Source: Symbiodinium natans
Taxonomy: Eukaryota; Sar; Dinophyceae; Suessiales; Symbiodiniaceae
DNA length: 64,000 nt
Assembly: GCA_905221605.1 (NCBI GenBank)
Contig: CAJNDS010002728.1
Location: forward strand, 234,275-298,274
Reading direction: 5' to 3'
In this document: positions 10,518 to 21,826 of the stretch, piece after piece
Layout: every line of letters starts with the position of its first letter
Numbering within the stretch: the stretch's first letter is position 1
Notes under the pieces: generated by a model
Seen by the model: the letters and a program-made list of their open reading frames with translations, nothing else
The model's database searches: none
Told to the model about the DNA's origin: nothing
Program-made: the position numbers and the translations under genes

Positions 10518-11378
10518 GGTTGTTTCCCTACTTAAGCCCAATTAAGGTCATTTAGGAGGGAACCTAGGGGGGGGTGGTGTAGAGATGGGTATACCATAGT
10601 AATAGTAGGGGAACTCTTGAGCTTCAGGACTTTGTTGCAAGGTTCTGAGTTCAGAGTATGGAAGCCTTTTAGGGTTCAGGAAAGTTCCGATTTCAGATGT
10701 TCGAGGGGCTCGGAGGGTGTAGGGGCAGCCAGAAGGTTTTGAGTTTAAGGAGTGTAGGGTTGGGTTTAAGGAGATTGCGGCTTGCAAGCTGGAAGGGGCT
10801 TGTTAGGGAAGCTTCGGGGAGTTTTCGGGACAAGCGATAGCAGGGTCTTCAATGATCTTAAGTAAGGCCCAAAACTAATCCCAAACCCTAAATCCTAAAC
10901 TCGTGACCCTAACCTCTAAGCCTTAAACCCTATTGGCCCATTGGGAAATTGAGGGCTCTTTGGCCTGCAGTGGCAGCAGAGTGATGGAGGACGGTTCGTC
11001 GTCGTCCGCACGGCAGCTGGCAGGTACAGCATGGTGCAGAGGGTTTAGGGTTTAGGGTTTAGGGTTTAGGGTTTAGGGTCGAAAATGCAGGTAGGGTTCA
11101 GGGGCATTAGGTTCAGGGCATCGGGGCGTTGAGGCGGTTGAGTGTTTCGGGGAGGAGGGTGCAGGACCTATGGGATTTGCAGTTCAGGTGTTGGGCTCGC
11201 CTTGTTTGCGGTCTTAGGCTCTCACAGTTTCAGTGCCCCTAAACCCTAAACCCTAAACCCTAAACCCGAAACCCGAAACCCTAAACCCTAAACCCGAAAC
11301 CTAAGAACATGCCAAGGACCCTGGGCTGCCAAGCTCATGGTGCTGCGTTGGGCTTCAGGGGTTTGGGATTTAGGGTTT

Positions 11379-11497
11379 TAGGAGTTTTTTTTAGGAGTGT
11401 TTTTTTAGGAGTGTTTTCTTAGGAGTGTTTTTTAAGGAGTGTTTTTTTAGGAGTGTTTTTTAAGGAGTGTTTTTTTAGGAGTGTTTTTTTAGGGTTC
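11379..11497 (+). repeat. Minisatellite, unit TTTTTTTAGGAGTG (14-15 bp)
   Basis: About eight tandem units with T-tract length differences and occasional TTAAGGAGTG variants. The unit may derive from a degenerate TTTAGGG repeat. Confidence 0.85.
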
Positions 11498-11930
11498 TCG
11501 GGTTCAGGGTTTTGGGGTCTTAGGGTTTTGTAGGGTTTACGGCTTGACGGCCTTAGGGTTAGGGCTTATGAGGCTTATAAGGCTTGGGGCTGAGCCTTCT
11601 AGGGCTTCATAGGGCTTAGGGCTCCAGATTGTTTTCGCAGCAAGTTCGGGGCCTGCAAACGCTGTCGATGCCGGCGTCTGACCGTAAGCCGAGCCGCAGA
11701 ATGTCCTGTGCCGCGTGGGGGAAAACTCAAGCATTCACTCTGGCCCAAGGGAGGGTTTAGGGTTTAGGGTTTCGGGTTTAGGGTTTAGGGCTAGGGTCTA
11801 GGGTCTAGGGATGTCTTGGGTCTAGGGTTTACGATTTAAGCTTGCTAGGGCAGATATAAACCCCTAACCCCTTGAGCCTCCTACAGCTCCGAACCCCGGA
11901 ATCCTAAGCCCAAACCTGAAACCTAAGGGT

Positions 11931-12000
11931 CCATGTACCCACATAGTATAAACTTGGGCCTCACAAAGGGGTTCCTTCTTAGTAGCCTTCAAGCTGGGCC
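11931..12000. mobile_element. Partial copy of family H foldback
   Basis: CTAAGGGTCCATGTACCCAC and the following AGTATAAACTTGGGCC match one arm of the element at 37449-37553. The second arm is absent. Confidence 0.45.
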
Positions 12001-12246
12001 GAAGCAGACTTTGCCCAAACTGGCTGAGGAACCCTAAGCCCTGAGCCCCTAAACCCTAAACCCTAAACCCTGAACCCTAAACCCTACACCCTAAACCCTA
12101 AACCCTAAGCCCTAAACCCTAAAACCCTAAACCCTATACTTATACCGAACCAACTGGCTGAGGCTGCCACCAAGGCAAGCGTCAGCCGCTCCAAGCGCAT
12201 TTCATCCCAGGGCACATCCTTAGAGTTTAGGGATGTGGAGCGTGGT

Positions 12247-12352
12247 CCCTAAACCCTAAACCCTAAACCCTAAACCCTAAACCCTAAACCCTAAACCCTA
12301 AACCCTAAACCCTAAACCCTAAACCCTAAACCCTAAACCCTAAACCCTAAAC
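12247..12352 (-). repeat. Perfect CCCTAAA array
   Basis: About fifteen uninterrupted CCCTAAA units. Confidence 0.95.
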
Positions 12353-12449
12353 GGTTTCGGGTTCTTGGGGCTTTGGAGATCAGGTTGAGAGGAGGGACTT
12401 TAGGCCTTTCGGGGCTGAAGGTGTAGGTGGGAATTGAGACTTTTTGACT

Positions 12450-12546
12450 GGGATGTTCTCCCTCATATTAACAGTCCTTACTAGGGATTAGAGCATCCCC
12501 GATTGTAATCCCTATTCAGGATTGTTGGTATAAGGGGGAACATCCC
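12450..12546. mobile_element. Family A foldback copy 1
   Basis: The left arm GGGATGTTCTCCCTCATATT and right arm GGTATAAGGGGGAACATCCC are complementary. Inner arms ACAGTCCTTACTAGGGATTA and the complement TAATCCCTATTCAGGATTGT also pair. No flanking duplication is visible. Confidence 0.8.
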
Positions 12547-13155
12547 GAATGCGTTCCCGGGTTTGAGGGCCTCAGGGCCTCAAGTCTAACGAAGCCTTGT
12601 CGGGCGCAGGCTTGCGGACTTCGGTTTTGAAAGGTCGGATTTGCCACTGAGGGTTAGGGTCAGGGCGCTTAGAGTTTCGCGGCTTCGCGGGGCTTGACAT
12701 GGGTATTCTTGTCCCGTAAAAGACTTAAGGCAGTAAATTCTTCGATCCGACACCAAGGGATACATGGACAGACGCTGCAAATCTCAAAGACCCTGAGCTC
12801 CTCAAACCCTTAGACGAACTCCACTGGAAAGACCCCAATGACCAAAATCACTCGGCGAAGCATCATTTTCCACGTCCGAGAGAAGACCAGAGGCGATCTC
12901 AAACACAGCCTTGCTTGGAGCATTCTTCACGCGCAGCATTGCATGTGCTTCAAGTACAAACACGCAAGAGACTGGACTAAAACATGTGCTTGGGCTTGGA
13001 GTTTGGACATTTGGTGTGGTCGAAGTCTGAAGTGAAGGCGGTAAGTTCAACCCCCCCCCCCCCCCCCCCAAAGAAAGCTGAGTGGAACAACTACCCACCC
13101 AGAAGTCTCCCCCCCTCCCCACACACACAAAACAAAACAGAAGCCCTGCGCTGAC

Positions 13156-13231
13156 CTGATAGCCGCTGCGTGCGATCAGCGTCTCCTCCGGTGGGGAGAC
13201 GCTGCTCGGCGGGCTCCAGAGGAGCAGTAGC
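13156..13231 (-). other. Exon-like island with good splice signals
   Basis: On the minus strand a pyrimidine-rich acceptor (CCTCTTCACTTCCCTAG) precedes 25 open codons including SPPSSVSPPEETLIARSGYQ and a donor CAG|GTCAGC. A plus-strand frame is also open but has weaker signals. The island contains a strong hairpin (GCGTCTCC paired with GGAGACGC). Confidence 0.45.
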
Positions 13232-13901
13232 CTAGGGAAGTGAAGAGGCCGAGGGTGGAGGGTTTAGGGTTTAGGGTTTGGGGTTTCGGGTTTGGGGTTT
13301 AGGGTTTAGGGTTTGGGGTTTAGGGTTTAGGGTTTAGGGGTAAGGGCTTCGGGCTTGGGGTTTTCGGGATTTCAGGGTTTAGGGTTTTCAGGTTGAGGGC
13401 TTCGGGTTTAGGATTTCCTGTAGGGAACAAAAGGAGATCTGGTTCCCTGAAAATCCCCTTCGTCAACAGATATCTTGCGGGACTCTTGCTGCCTAACTTC
13501 GCTACCTCCCTTTCTAAGAACCACCAATTCTTAACAGGGCACAGTAAATCCTAAACCCTAAACCCCACATCCTAAGCCCGAATATCCCCAAACCCCAAAC
13601 CCTAAACCCTGCAATCCTCAAACCCTAAAATCCCTCAAGTCCCTCAAGTCCCCAAAATGGATCAACCCCAAGACCTAAAAATCCTGAAATCCCTAAACCC
13701 CAAACCCTAGAACCCCTAGAACCCCTAGAATCCCTGAATCCCTAGAATCCCTAAAGTCCCTAATCCCCCTAAATCACTAAAATCCCGAAAATCCCTGAAA
13801 TCCCTAAAATCCCTAAAGCCCTGAAATCCCGAAACCCCAAACCTTAAAATCCTGAACTCCCAAACCCTTGCACCCCTAGAATCCCCAAACCCCGAAACCG
13901 A

Positions 13902-14117
13902 TCCGGGCGGCTGCAGCGTCATGAGGGAATGAGGTGCCTGATATCCCCCCCTAGATATACCCATGAAGGGAGTACATAGGGCACAACCCTAAACCCTAAA
14001 CCCTAAACCCAAAACCCAAAACCCAAAACCCTAAACCCTACACCCTAAACCCTAAACCCCTCATTCCCTCATTCCCTACTCAACAACAGTGAGTCCGGGC
14101 GGCTGCAGCGTCATGAG
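13902..14117. mobile_element. Family I foldback with telomere array inside, flanked by a 24-bp direct repeat
   Basis: The 24-bp sequence starting TCCGGGCGGCTGCAGCGTCA is present exactly at 13902-13925 and again at 14094-14117. Between them lie GGAATGAGGTGCC at the left, a CCCTAAA/CCCAAAA tract at about 13986-14057, and CTCATTCCCTCATTCCCTAC at the right. The right arm matches the element at 56470-56575. The duplicated 24 bp belong to the exon-like island that follows. Confidence 0.7.
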
Positions 14118-14189
14118 CGCGTGGAAGCTCAACTCGCTGGCCAGGACTTCCGGCCCCTCCTCGTCCTTGCACAAGAAGAGAACAAGGGT
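14096..14189. other. Exon-like island next to the family I element
   Basis: Plus strand: GCTGCAG acceptor, then RHERVEAQLAGQDFRPLLVL and onward, ending AACAAGG|GTTTAG. Minus strand: acceptor CTTGTTCTCTTCTTGTGCAAG, then DEEGPEVLASELSFHALMTL. Both readings are convincing, so the strand is unresolved. Confidence 0.45.
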
Positions 14190-15192
14190 TTAGGGTTTAG
14201 GGTTTAGGGTTCAGGGGCTTGGGGTTTTTGGGGTTTAGGGGCCTAGGGGTTTAGGGGTTTAGGGGTTTGGGTCCTTACCACCGGCAAGAAACGGGTTTTG
14301 GGCTTTCAAAGGGGGGTTGGGGTTTTAGGGTTGAATTTTAGAGTTTTAGGATTTAGGGGTTTAAAGTTTTAGGGGAAGACCCTGAGGGCCCAAACCCCGA
14401 TCGAATATCGGGCTTGAGGTTTAGGGCCCCGAAGCCCCTCCATGGAGAAATATACCTTGAGGTCCTTAGTATGATGTTTAGGGATGTAGCTAGCTTCAGG
14501 GATTTTGGGTCCTCTGGGAAATTCTTAGACCGCTTGCACAGGATTGGTGTAGTGATTGGGGTGTTGGGGTGTCTATAGGGCTTAGTCTATTGGGGGTTGG
14601 AGCGGGGCTTCGTGGGCAGAGGGCCTCTAGGGGGCGGCCGCAGATTGCCCTAAACCTTACATGTTTATTTCTCGGCTTTAAACCCTAAACCCTAAATCCT
14701 GAACCCTAAAACCTAAACCTAAACCCCAAACCCTAAACCTCAAACCCTAAACCCTAAACCCTAAACCCTAAACCCTAAACCCTAAACCTTAACCCCTAAA
14801 CCCGAAACCCTACACCCCAAACATCCCAAACACTAGGCCCTAGGGCTTACGTATTTGGGAGAGGTTCACAGTCGGCCCAAGGCTTCTTCAACCCTTCTTA
14901 TTAAGTCGACCGCCAAGGATCCAAGTCTTCCAGCAAGCTCATGGCGGACAGCCAGGAGATGCCTCAAGAGCGGGAATGGTACCTGAGACCTTGAAGCCCT
15001 CGAGCCCGCAAACCCCCCCCCCCCCAAAAAAAAAATGCTCAAACACCCTGAAGCCCGAAAGCACTATCGGAAGGAGATATAAACTGAACTTGCACCGGCA
15101 AGAGCGAGAACCGCAACTACCGCCACCAACTAACCACCCTGAACCGCTACTGTACACATTCACGACTTTCTGTTGAGGGTTTGGGGTTTACG

Positions 15193-15292
15193 TTGGGATG
15201 TTCCCCCGTATACTAACAGCCCGTAATAGGGATTATGGTACCCCTATCTTAATCCTTATTCAGGCCTGGAAGTATAAGGGGGGACATCCCAA
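15193..15292. mobile_element. Family A foldback copy 2 with perfect 8-bp target duplication
   Basis: A 100-bp element from TTGGGATG to CATCCCAA with complementary arms, flanked on both sides by GGTTTACG (15185-15192 and 15293-15300). An 8-bp duplication with short inverted repeats is the pattern of non-autonomous hAT-type elements. Confidence 0.85.
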
Positions 15293-15433
15293 GGTTTACG
15301 GCTTGTGGTTCTAGGCTTTGGCACTTCCAGCTGTGGGGTTAAGGGAATGTATGTGCTAAATCCGGAAAAAAGAACACTTTCGGCTCCGCATGTAAGCGAA
15401 GAGCATCTGCCACTAAATGCCCACCCATTGTTT

Positions 15434-15545
15434 GCTTAGGAACCACCACAAAATTCTTCCTAAGAACCACCCAAAAAACTTCTTCCTTATAAGGGCAATA
15501 TCGGATGATTTTCTCTATTTTTTTTTGTGGTCCTTACTCCAACAG
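15434..15545. mobile_element. Family D-like foldback, diverged
   Basis: TTGCTTAGGAACCACCACAA and a second TAAGAACCACCC lie at the left; a poly-T tract and GTGGTCCTTACTCC at the right. The interior TAAGGGCAATATCGGATGAT resembles that of 36161-36309. Confidence 0.5.
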
Positions 15546-16469
15546 TAGCCACTTCAGATCAATACCCATTAGCAGCAAAGGGTGCCCTAGGTCTTGGACT
15601 CCAAGACCCTTCACGCTTAGGATGCAAACCCAACCCTGGCAAACCCCTAGACGGCACCTAGGGGGTTTGGGGTTTAGGGTTTAGGGGTTTGGGGTTTAGG
15701 GTTCAAACCCTCAAAGCTCCGAACCAAGTCCAAACCCCAACAAACGAGACAACCCACCCACAACCCCTTGTATTCCACAGACGAACTCTAGAAAACCGCG
15801 AAATATCTAAACACTTGGAGAGTCATGGTTGAGGGTTTCGCGCTACATCCTAAACCCCAAACCCTGAACCCCTAAACGAGTGCTTTTATACAGAAGATTA
15901 CAGAAGATCCGAGGCACAGAGCGGAATCAGCCCATGCATCCCCATCGCCTGGTTGAGGTGGTCCTTGGACGCTTTTGGGGATTTAGGGGGCTTGGGGTTC
16001 CGGGGGGGTTAGGGTTAAGGGTACATTGTTCTTGGTCGCCTTTTGGAGCTTTAGTGGGTTTAGGCTTTAGGGCTTCAGGATTTAGGGTTGGGGTTTTTGT
16101 AGGCTTCTTAGGTAACCTAGTATTGAAATTAGGTTTTGAAGGCTCTTGCGGTAGACCCGAAGCCCTGGCACCGCCTACAGAACCTCAATGAATATCAGTT
16201 GCTGGATATAAAAACCACACACATAATTCCTAAGGAGCCGATATAAGCCAGTCAAGTCGCAGACTTCCAAGTCTCTTTCTAAGTCGCAAGACCCAGTCCG
16301 GAGGTTTGATGCAAAGAGTTCGAAGCTCGCACCCCAAGACCCTAAGCCCTCCTGAACCATCCTGAACCCTCCTAAACCCCTTCTAAACCCTCCAAACCCT
16401 CCTAAGAACCTAAGGGGTATGGATCCCAGTTTACTTGAGTAGGGTTTTAGGATTTAGGGTGCCTTCACC

Positions 16470-16529
16470 ATGTTTGGCCGCGCAGCGCAGACAAGCGAGG
16501 AGAAACAGGGTGTAGCCTGCAAAAAGTGT
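16470..16529. other. Exon-like island
   Basis: Minus strand: acceptor CACACTTTTTGCAG, then YTLFLLACLRCAAKH, then donor CATG|GTGAAG. Plus strand: ATG-initiated MFGRAAQTSEEKQGVACKKC. The minus splice signals are better. Confidence 0.4.
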
Positions 16530-16615
16530 GGCTAGGGCTAAACCCTAAACCCTAAACCCCAAACCCTAAAGCCTAAACCCTAAACCCTAAACCCCTAAAC
16601 CCTTAAACCCTAGAC

Positions 16616-16706
16616 CCTTGCCAGCAACAAATGGTTTTGGGATTGGCTGATCGATGCTGGGCTCGGGCGCGGCTCCCTGCAGGGCAAACATGGGCAGCTC
16701 CCCGAA
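16616..16706. other. Exon-like island
   Basis: Minus strand reads FGELPMFALQGAAPEPSIDQ and onward to a GCAAGG|GTCTAG donor. Plus strand reads NKWFWDWLIDAGLGRGSLQ after a CCCTTGCCAG acceptor. Strand unresolved. Confidence 0.4.
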
Positions 16707-16876
16707 CTAGGGCACGCCCAAACCCGACTACGGCCCTAGACTACGGCTCCAAGCAATCTGTATCCTGCATCCTAAACCCTAAACCCTAAACCCTAAACCC
16801 CAAATCCTAGCCCTAAACTCTAAACCCTAGCCCCTAAACATCCCTCAACCCTACAAAGCCCCAAGAAATCCAGGAC

Positions 16877-16961
16877 ACCAGGCCTCGCCCCCAAGACCGA
16901 CGATGTCGGCTTCCTCGGGAGGCGCCAAGACATCCAGGAGATGCACCTCGTGGACAAACAG
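16877..16961. other. Exon-like island
   Basis: Minus strand: acceptor CTGTTTGTCCACGAG, then VHLLDVLAPPEEADIVGLGG, then donor GCCTG|GTGTCC. Plus strand: LAPKTDDVGFLGRRQDIQEM and onward, ending CAG|GTTTAG. With the two islands before it, this suggests one gene with exons 150-200 bp apart and telomere-like introns. Confidence 0.45.
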
Positions 16962-17092
16962 GTTTAGGGTTTAGGGTTTAGGGTTTGGGGTTTAGGGTTT
17001 AGGGTTTAGGGTTTAGGGTTTAGGGTTTAGGGGGGTTTAGGGGCTTTGGATAGCCCATGGGCGTTTCAGAACAGCCAATCACCATAGTCACC

Positions 17093-17434
17093 TTAGTCGC
17101 CTCGGCTTTCGTGGCCAAGGCTTCGCTCGCTTGAAATCGGCACAAACCCACACTTCTCAAGATTCATTCCTATGAATATCCATTCCAGAGAAGGATGACA
17201 GGAAAAACTTTTGGAGCCAAGATGGAGTTGCTGGGACGAGACATCTTTATCGTTACGAAATCCATCGAACAATCCATAGGCTTCGATTCCAGCTCCATAT
17301 GCAAGGTTCCCCGAACCCCTAATTACCACCCTAGTCCCTATTTGGGTTGGCCCCCTACGTTTCACAAACTTATATGAAGCATCTTTCTCAATAAGATCAT
17401 CTTTTTCGCCATGAAGGAAATACATGGAATACAA
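17093..17434 (-). other. Open frame of unknown identity with unusual composition
   Basis: An open frame of 113 codons (in-frame ATG at codon 4) in a 350-bp stretch lacking CCCTAAA-type repeats and with balanced base composition unlike its surroundings. It contains GTRVVIRGSGNLAYGAGIEA and ends in GFVPISSERSLGHESRGD. I do not recognise the protein. It could be an inserted fragment of foreign or organelle DNA, or a short host exon. Confidence 0.35.
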
Positions 17435-18883
17435 ACCTGAACCCGAAGCGGAAGAAGCAATCCTAAACCGTAAACCCTAAATCCTAAACAACTTCCCGGA
17501 TGTTGCTCGATCCCCTCATTGGTTGGTTCTTAGGCTCGCGCGGCTCGGATGAACAGCTCCAAGACCTCGTGTTACACGCCCTAAGCCCCAAAACCAAAAC
17601 CCTAAACCCTAAACTCTGCGGAGAATACCCCGAAACCCTGAACCCAGGGCCTGCGGTGGTTCTTGACAAACGTTTCTGCCTGCTTTTTATTGGGGGGGGG
17701 GGGTTGCGTTTGGTTCGGCTTTTCGCGCATCGGCCTCACAAGAGATGTCTGCAGAGAACTTAGAAGATTCTATTCCTCAACTAAAGCTTTAAGGCACGTA
17801 GAAACGAAACCGGCTCCGGAAGTAAAGGCCACTTTTCGGCCATGAGTCCACAGCGCATCCTTCCACGGTCTCCACACATCGCTTCTCCTGCACGGAATCT
17901 TGATAGCAGCTGGACATTGTTACCATACAGCCTAGCTGATTTCGATGGCATGTTGGAGTCCCAAACCGTGCAACCTCTACGAAGTAACCGGAAGCCTGAA
18001 ACCCTGAACGAGTCACTCGGAACACAAAACCTTCCCAAACCCAAAGCACAAAGCCCAAAACCCTGAACCCCAAACCCTAAACCCTGGTCCTGCAGCTGGT
18101 ACAGGTAGCCGCGGAGATGTGTGGAGAGCTGCGTGAAGAGCGCCGGGATGTTGTCCTCGGAGACGGAGCTCGGGCAGGCTTAGGGCTGTTTGTACGGTTC
18201 AGGGCTTAGGGGATTTAGGGGTTTAAGAGTTGGCATGTTAGGCTTTTAACGAGTTTTTGTGTTCATCTCTTTATCGGGTGGAAGCGGTGATTGTGCGCGC
18301 GATGGAAGCCTTTTGGGCCGAGGCTTTGTAGCTTCACAGGTTTTGGATTTTTGGGCTCAGGGCTGCAATCTATGAGAAAGGCGGACTCGCAGTTGGCTGC
18401 GGCTAACTGATAACAAAAAGGTACCAGAAGTGGGCTTGTAGAGGCCCTAAAGCTAGCACAGGCTAACCCCAGACCTCACACCCCATTCGCTCTTACACCA
18501 GTTCGCAACCAGCACCCTAAAACAAGCATTCAAGACCCGCAAACCACAAAACACCTCCCAACCCCATAATCAAACATCCAAACTAAACCTACTCAACATC
18601 CACTCCCAAATGATGTCTGGAGTATGCCCCTCTGGAAGAGTCCCTAAGCCTCTAACCCTGAACTGGGAAGGCGCCCTGCGTAGCAAACCTGCCCTAGACC
18701 CCCAAGCTGAACCCAATTGCTGTTTTGCGCTCATCTCACGGCCGGTTCTCTCCTGGCATTATGCAACTCCTTTCGCGGGTGGAGCTGGCATTGGGTCTCG
18801 CGACACTTGTCGCAGCCTATGTGGATTTCAGCACACTCAACAATCCGTGCAAGGCCTCATGAAATATCTGCATGATGTCAATG
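17435..18883. other. Mixed unique and repeat sequence, no recognised gene
   Basis: Few telomere-like units. Several overlapping open frames on both strands at 17.5-18.1 kb and 18.6-18.9 kb have non-ATG starts or no recognisable domain. The segment 18181-18600 is unique; I see nothing further in it. Confidence 0.5.
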
Positions 18884-20034
18884 TCATCTTATTATCTCAA
18901 TGAAGTTGAAGGGGCCAGAGGGTTGGCACCTCAGCTCCCCAAGCTTCTGCTCGCACCGATCGCTCTGCTCGCTCAGCTTCTGCTCGAACCGATTGCTTGC
19001 CTCGCTCTGCTTCTGCTCGAACTGATCGCTCTTCTGAACAAAACCATCGCTCAGCTCGCTCAGCTTCTGCTCGAACCGATCGTTCAGCTCTCTCAGCTTC
19101 TTCTCGGTAGAATCGGAGATCCGATCATTCAGCTTCTGCTCGCACAGATCATTCGACCTGCTTATGTCTCGCCTTCGCTGTTGTTCCACCAGGCACCAGA
19201 CCAGCATCACATGAACGAGCAACAAGTAAGACCCAAGGCCTGCCGTCTTGCACTTGTCTTGCCAGCTTTGCGGTTGCCATGCGGTCCCCGTTTGATCCGA
19301 ATCGACTCGTTGGCCGAGTTGTATGTGAATCTCCGGTCGGTCTTCGAGCCTCTTGCGGGCCTCGTCAACCATCCAGTCCCTCATGGCTTTGTGCTCATGA
19401 AGGTCTATCGCCTGACCTTCTCCGGCCTTGGGTTCAAAATGAACCTCATACAGTGTAATCAAGACATGAGTTTCCCTCGCACCTTCTGGTTTCTTCATTT
19501 CAATGAACCCGAATCGCCACACGCGGCAGGTACTCCCGGCATCATTTGTAGCACCAAACTGGTCGTCAATCTCTCGTCGCATTGCGGATGTGCATACCAA
19601 GATCTGCTTCAGTTCCTCTTTCTCACCGTCCCTCAAGACCTCCTTCAATACTTGTTGACGTTGCGCAACCATTTTTCTTCTTGTCCTTCAGGTACAGAAT
19701 CGCACTTGAAGATGAATGGGTCCCTGAGACTGCGGAATTTCTCCCGAGCGATGCGCAACGATGACACATCAATGGAAGGCAAAGTCAGGTTGAACAAGTT
19801 CACAGTGGTATTGACCGTGTTGTCGCTGCCAACCTTGTTTCCGCTCAGGTTGCTACCCACGTTGGCAGCAGAAGCTTGAAGGCTAGCGCTTGCAACGCCC
19901 GAGCTGAACAGCCAGCGTCTGGGAACTTGTCCCACACAACTTGGGCAATGTCTGGGTGGTGCGACTGCAGGCAGCCTGAAAAGTCTGCGGCTTGAATGTG
20001 AACATAAACGTCGCACCGAAGAGAGGCCTGCCAT
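18884..20034 (-). CDS. Coiled-coil membrane protein with mitochondrial-type N-terminus; frame broken near 19,672
   Basis: The ATG at 20034 opens 129 codons. The start (MAGLSSVRRLCSHSSRRLFR and a second RRWLFSSGVAS) is rich in Arg and Ser with no acidic residues, as expected for a mitochondrial presequence. This frame ends at 19645. The next frame begins at ATG 19672 and runs 262 codons to 18884. In it, residues 146-162 form a hydrophobic segment (SYLLLVHVMLVWCLV) and residues 163-247 a coiled coil built of an 11-residue unit like RFEQKLSELSD, repeated about six times. The two frames overlap at a T5 run (A5 on the coding strand, 19672-19676) where one extra base would join them, so a homopolymer error or a recent frameshift is likely. 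An intron is an alternative. I do not recognise the family. Confidence 0.65.
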
Positions 20035-20902
20035 TCGCAGTGAGATGGCTGACCCGTGCTTCTATCAATCCTGGCGCGAAGCTTGAGCCCATGGGTCTCG
20101 TGGTACCATCGCCCGTCTTTAGCTTCAACGTGCTATGCAATCATGCAGCAGCATTGAATGCATCCTTGCCCCTCCGTCGCGGTGCATGGAGGGGGGCGGG
20201 GCCTAAATATGATGCTCTGCGACGAAGGGGGCGCCGTGTGACGTCCAAAATGCACTATCACATGTAGAGGGTGCCTGTGCCGACATACGCACGCAACACC
20301 ACTACAAAACTCAAACAACCTACCATTACACATTACGGATCTTTGGATGGGCCTTGTAGAGTGCTGCGTGTTTTGTGGGTTTGGACGGATTGGTTTATTA
20401 ATATCGGGTTGAGAAATGGTGCACAAGCGTGGGGGAGGGGATGGCGGCATAAGATGTGGGGTTTGGGGTTAGCCTATGCTTGCTCCTAAACTCGAAGCCC
20501 TAAGCACTCCAAGAGTTCTTAAGAAATCTGACAAACAAGAAGAGCAAGCCTGAACCCCAAAGCTCAAAACTCTGAACCCGAAACTTCAAACCCTGAACCC
20601 TTAACTCTGAACACCCTAAACCCTACAGTTGCCCCCCAAACCCCTAAAGTCCTGAACCCTCAACCCCAATAAACCCCTAAAATCCGAAACCCCAACCCCA
20701 AACGATAAACCCTACAAAAAAAGGGCATCCCTTCTAAACCCTAATAGCCGTAATAAACCCCAATCCCGAAGCCACTCGGCGACAGGGCACGGAGGCGCGA
20801 GCACGCTCCCGGGGATCTCGAGGGTGCCGGACCTGGTATATTCTTTCCTTAAGAACCCCTTATAGACCCTAAACCCTAAATTCCAGGGACTTCATGTTGC
20901 AG

Positions 20903-20953
20903 ACAAAGAGACTTCAATTCGATGGGGCTACCCCGACGATTTGCTCCTCTTCG
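20903..20953. other. Exon-like island
   Basis: Plus strand: acceptor CTTCATGTTGCAG, exactly 17 codons (TKRLQFDGATPTICSSS), donor TCTTCG|GTAGCT. A minus frame (TEEEQIVGVAPSN) is also open. Confidence 0.4.
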
Positions 20954-21826
20954 GTAGCTTCCCTAAACCCTGAACCCTGGTATTTGAGCTCCCCACCCCT
21001 AAACCCTAAACCCTAGACCTCAGACCCGAAACCAACACCTGACTTTTTGAACATGCAAACACCGAATTCGAAGAGTTGGGGCAACAAGGGGATAGGGTCT
21101 AAGGCTTAGGGTGCCCTGTTTCTATTTGCGTGCACATAAAGGGATCCGACAAATTTCCCGGAAGGCGGGGGGAGGGGGGGGGGGTGCTTGCTGTTGGGGG
21201 CTTGAATTTCAGCTCAAGGCTCTTGGGGCGAGGTATAGCTTCAGGGTTTCAGGAGCCGTTTAAGGTTTAGGGTTTCGATGTATTGAGGGTTACAGGGATA
21301 GCCTTGGGTCAACTTTGAGGTTCTTAGGGGCTGAGGGTCTGTGTGCAACCAGGCATCCTCGTGAACAGATGCGTCTATCTCTTCACACAGCCTCAGGCCA
21401 CAATGCTGCTCGACACGTGCGACACCCAAACTGCCAACCCTAGAATTGCTGCCGGGACCGTTCACCCTAAAACTCTTAGACCCTAAAGGCCACCCCCCCC
21501 CAATCCCAAACACTCTAAACCTTAGATTCCATCCTGAACCCTCAACTCTATGTGGACCTATGAATCTCAAACCGAAAGCCCTCAACCCTGAACCCCAAAC
21601 CCTTAACCCCACCATCTGAAGTGCGACCGTGCCCACTGCTGCAACGCACTTCGCTCACGGCTTGGCACTTCACGCAGCACGGTGCCTCGGAAGTATTGAA
21701 GGGGGGGGGGGGGGGTCAGGGTCTATATCGGGCTTTGGGCTCATACAGGCTTCATATTGGGGCTCATATAGGGCTGATGTGGTTTGTGGGGCTTGCAGGG
21801 TTTTATCGGAACTTTAGGGGACTTCG

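Larger units (their letters stand above)
8417..17092. other. Repeat mosaic without a recognised gene
   Basis: Alternating CCCTAAA and TTTAGGG blocks, exon-like islands and foldback elements. Stretches such as 9541-9610, 14400-14650 and 15541-15660 are unique but carry no supported gene. A 14-15 bp satellite and a TTTGGGG variant array are listed separately. Confidence 0.6.

Noticed and set aside
18872-19879. A 335-codon plus-strand open frame with repeated LLLEPI-type runs
   Set aside because: It is the antisense of the coiled-coil repeat on the minus strand. The minus strand has the targeting-like start and a sensible domain order.
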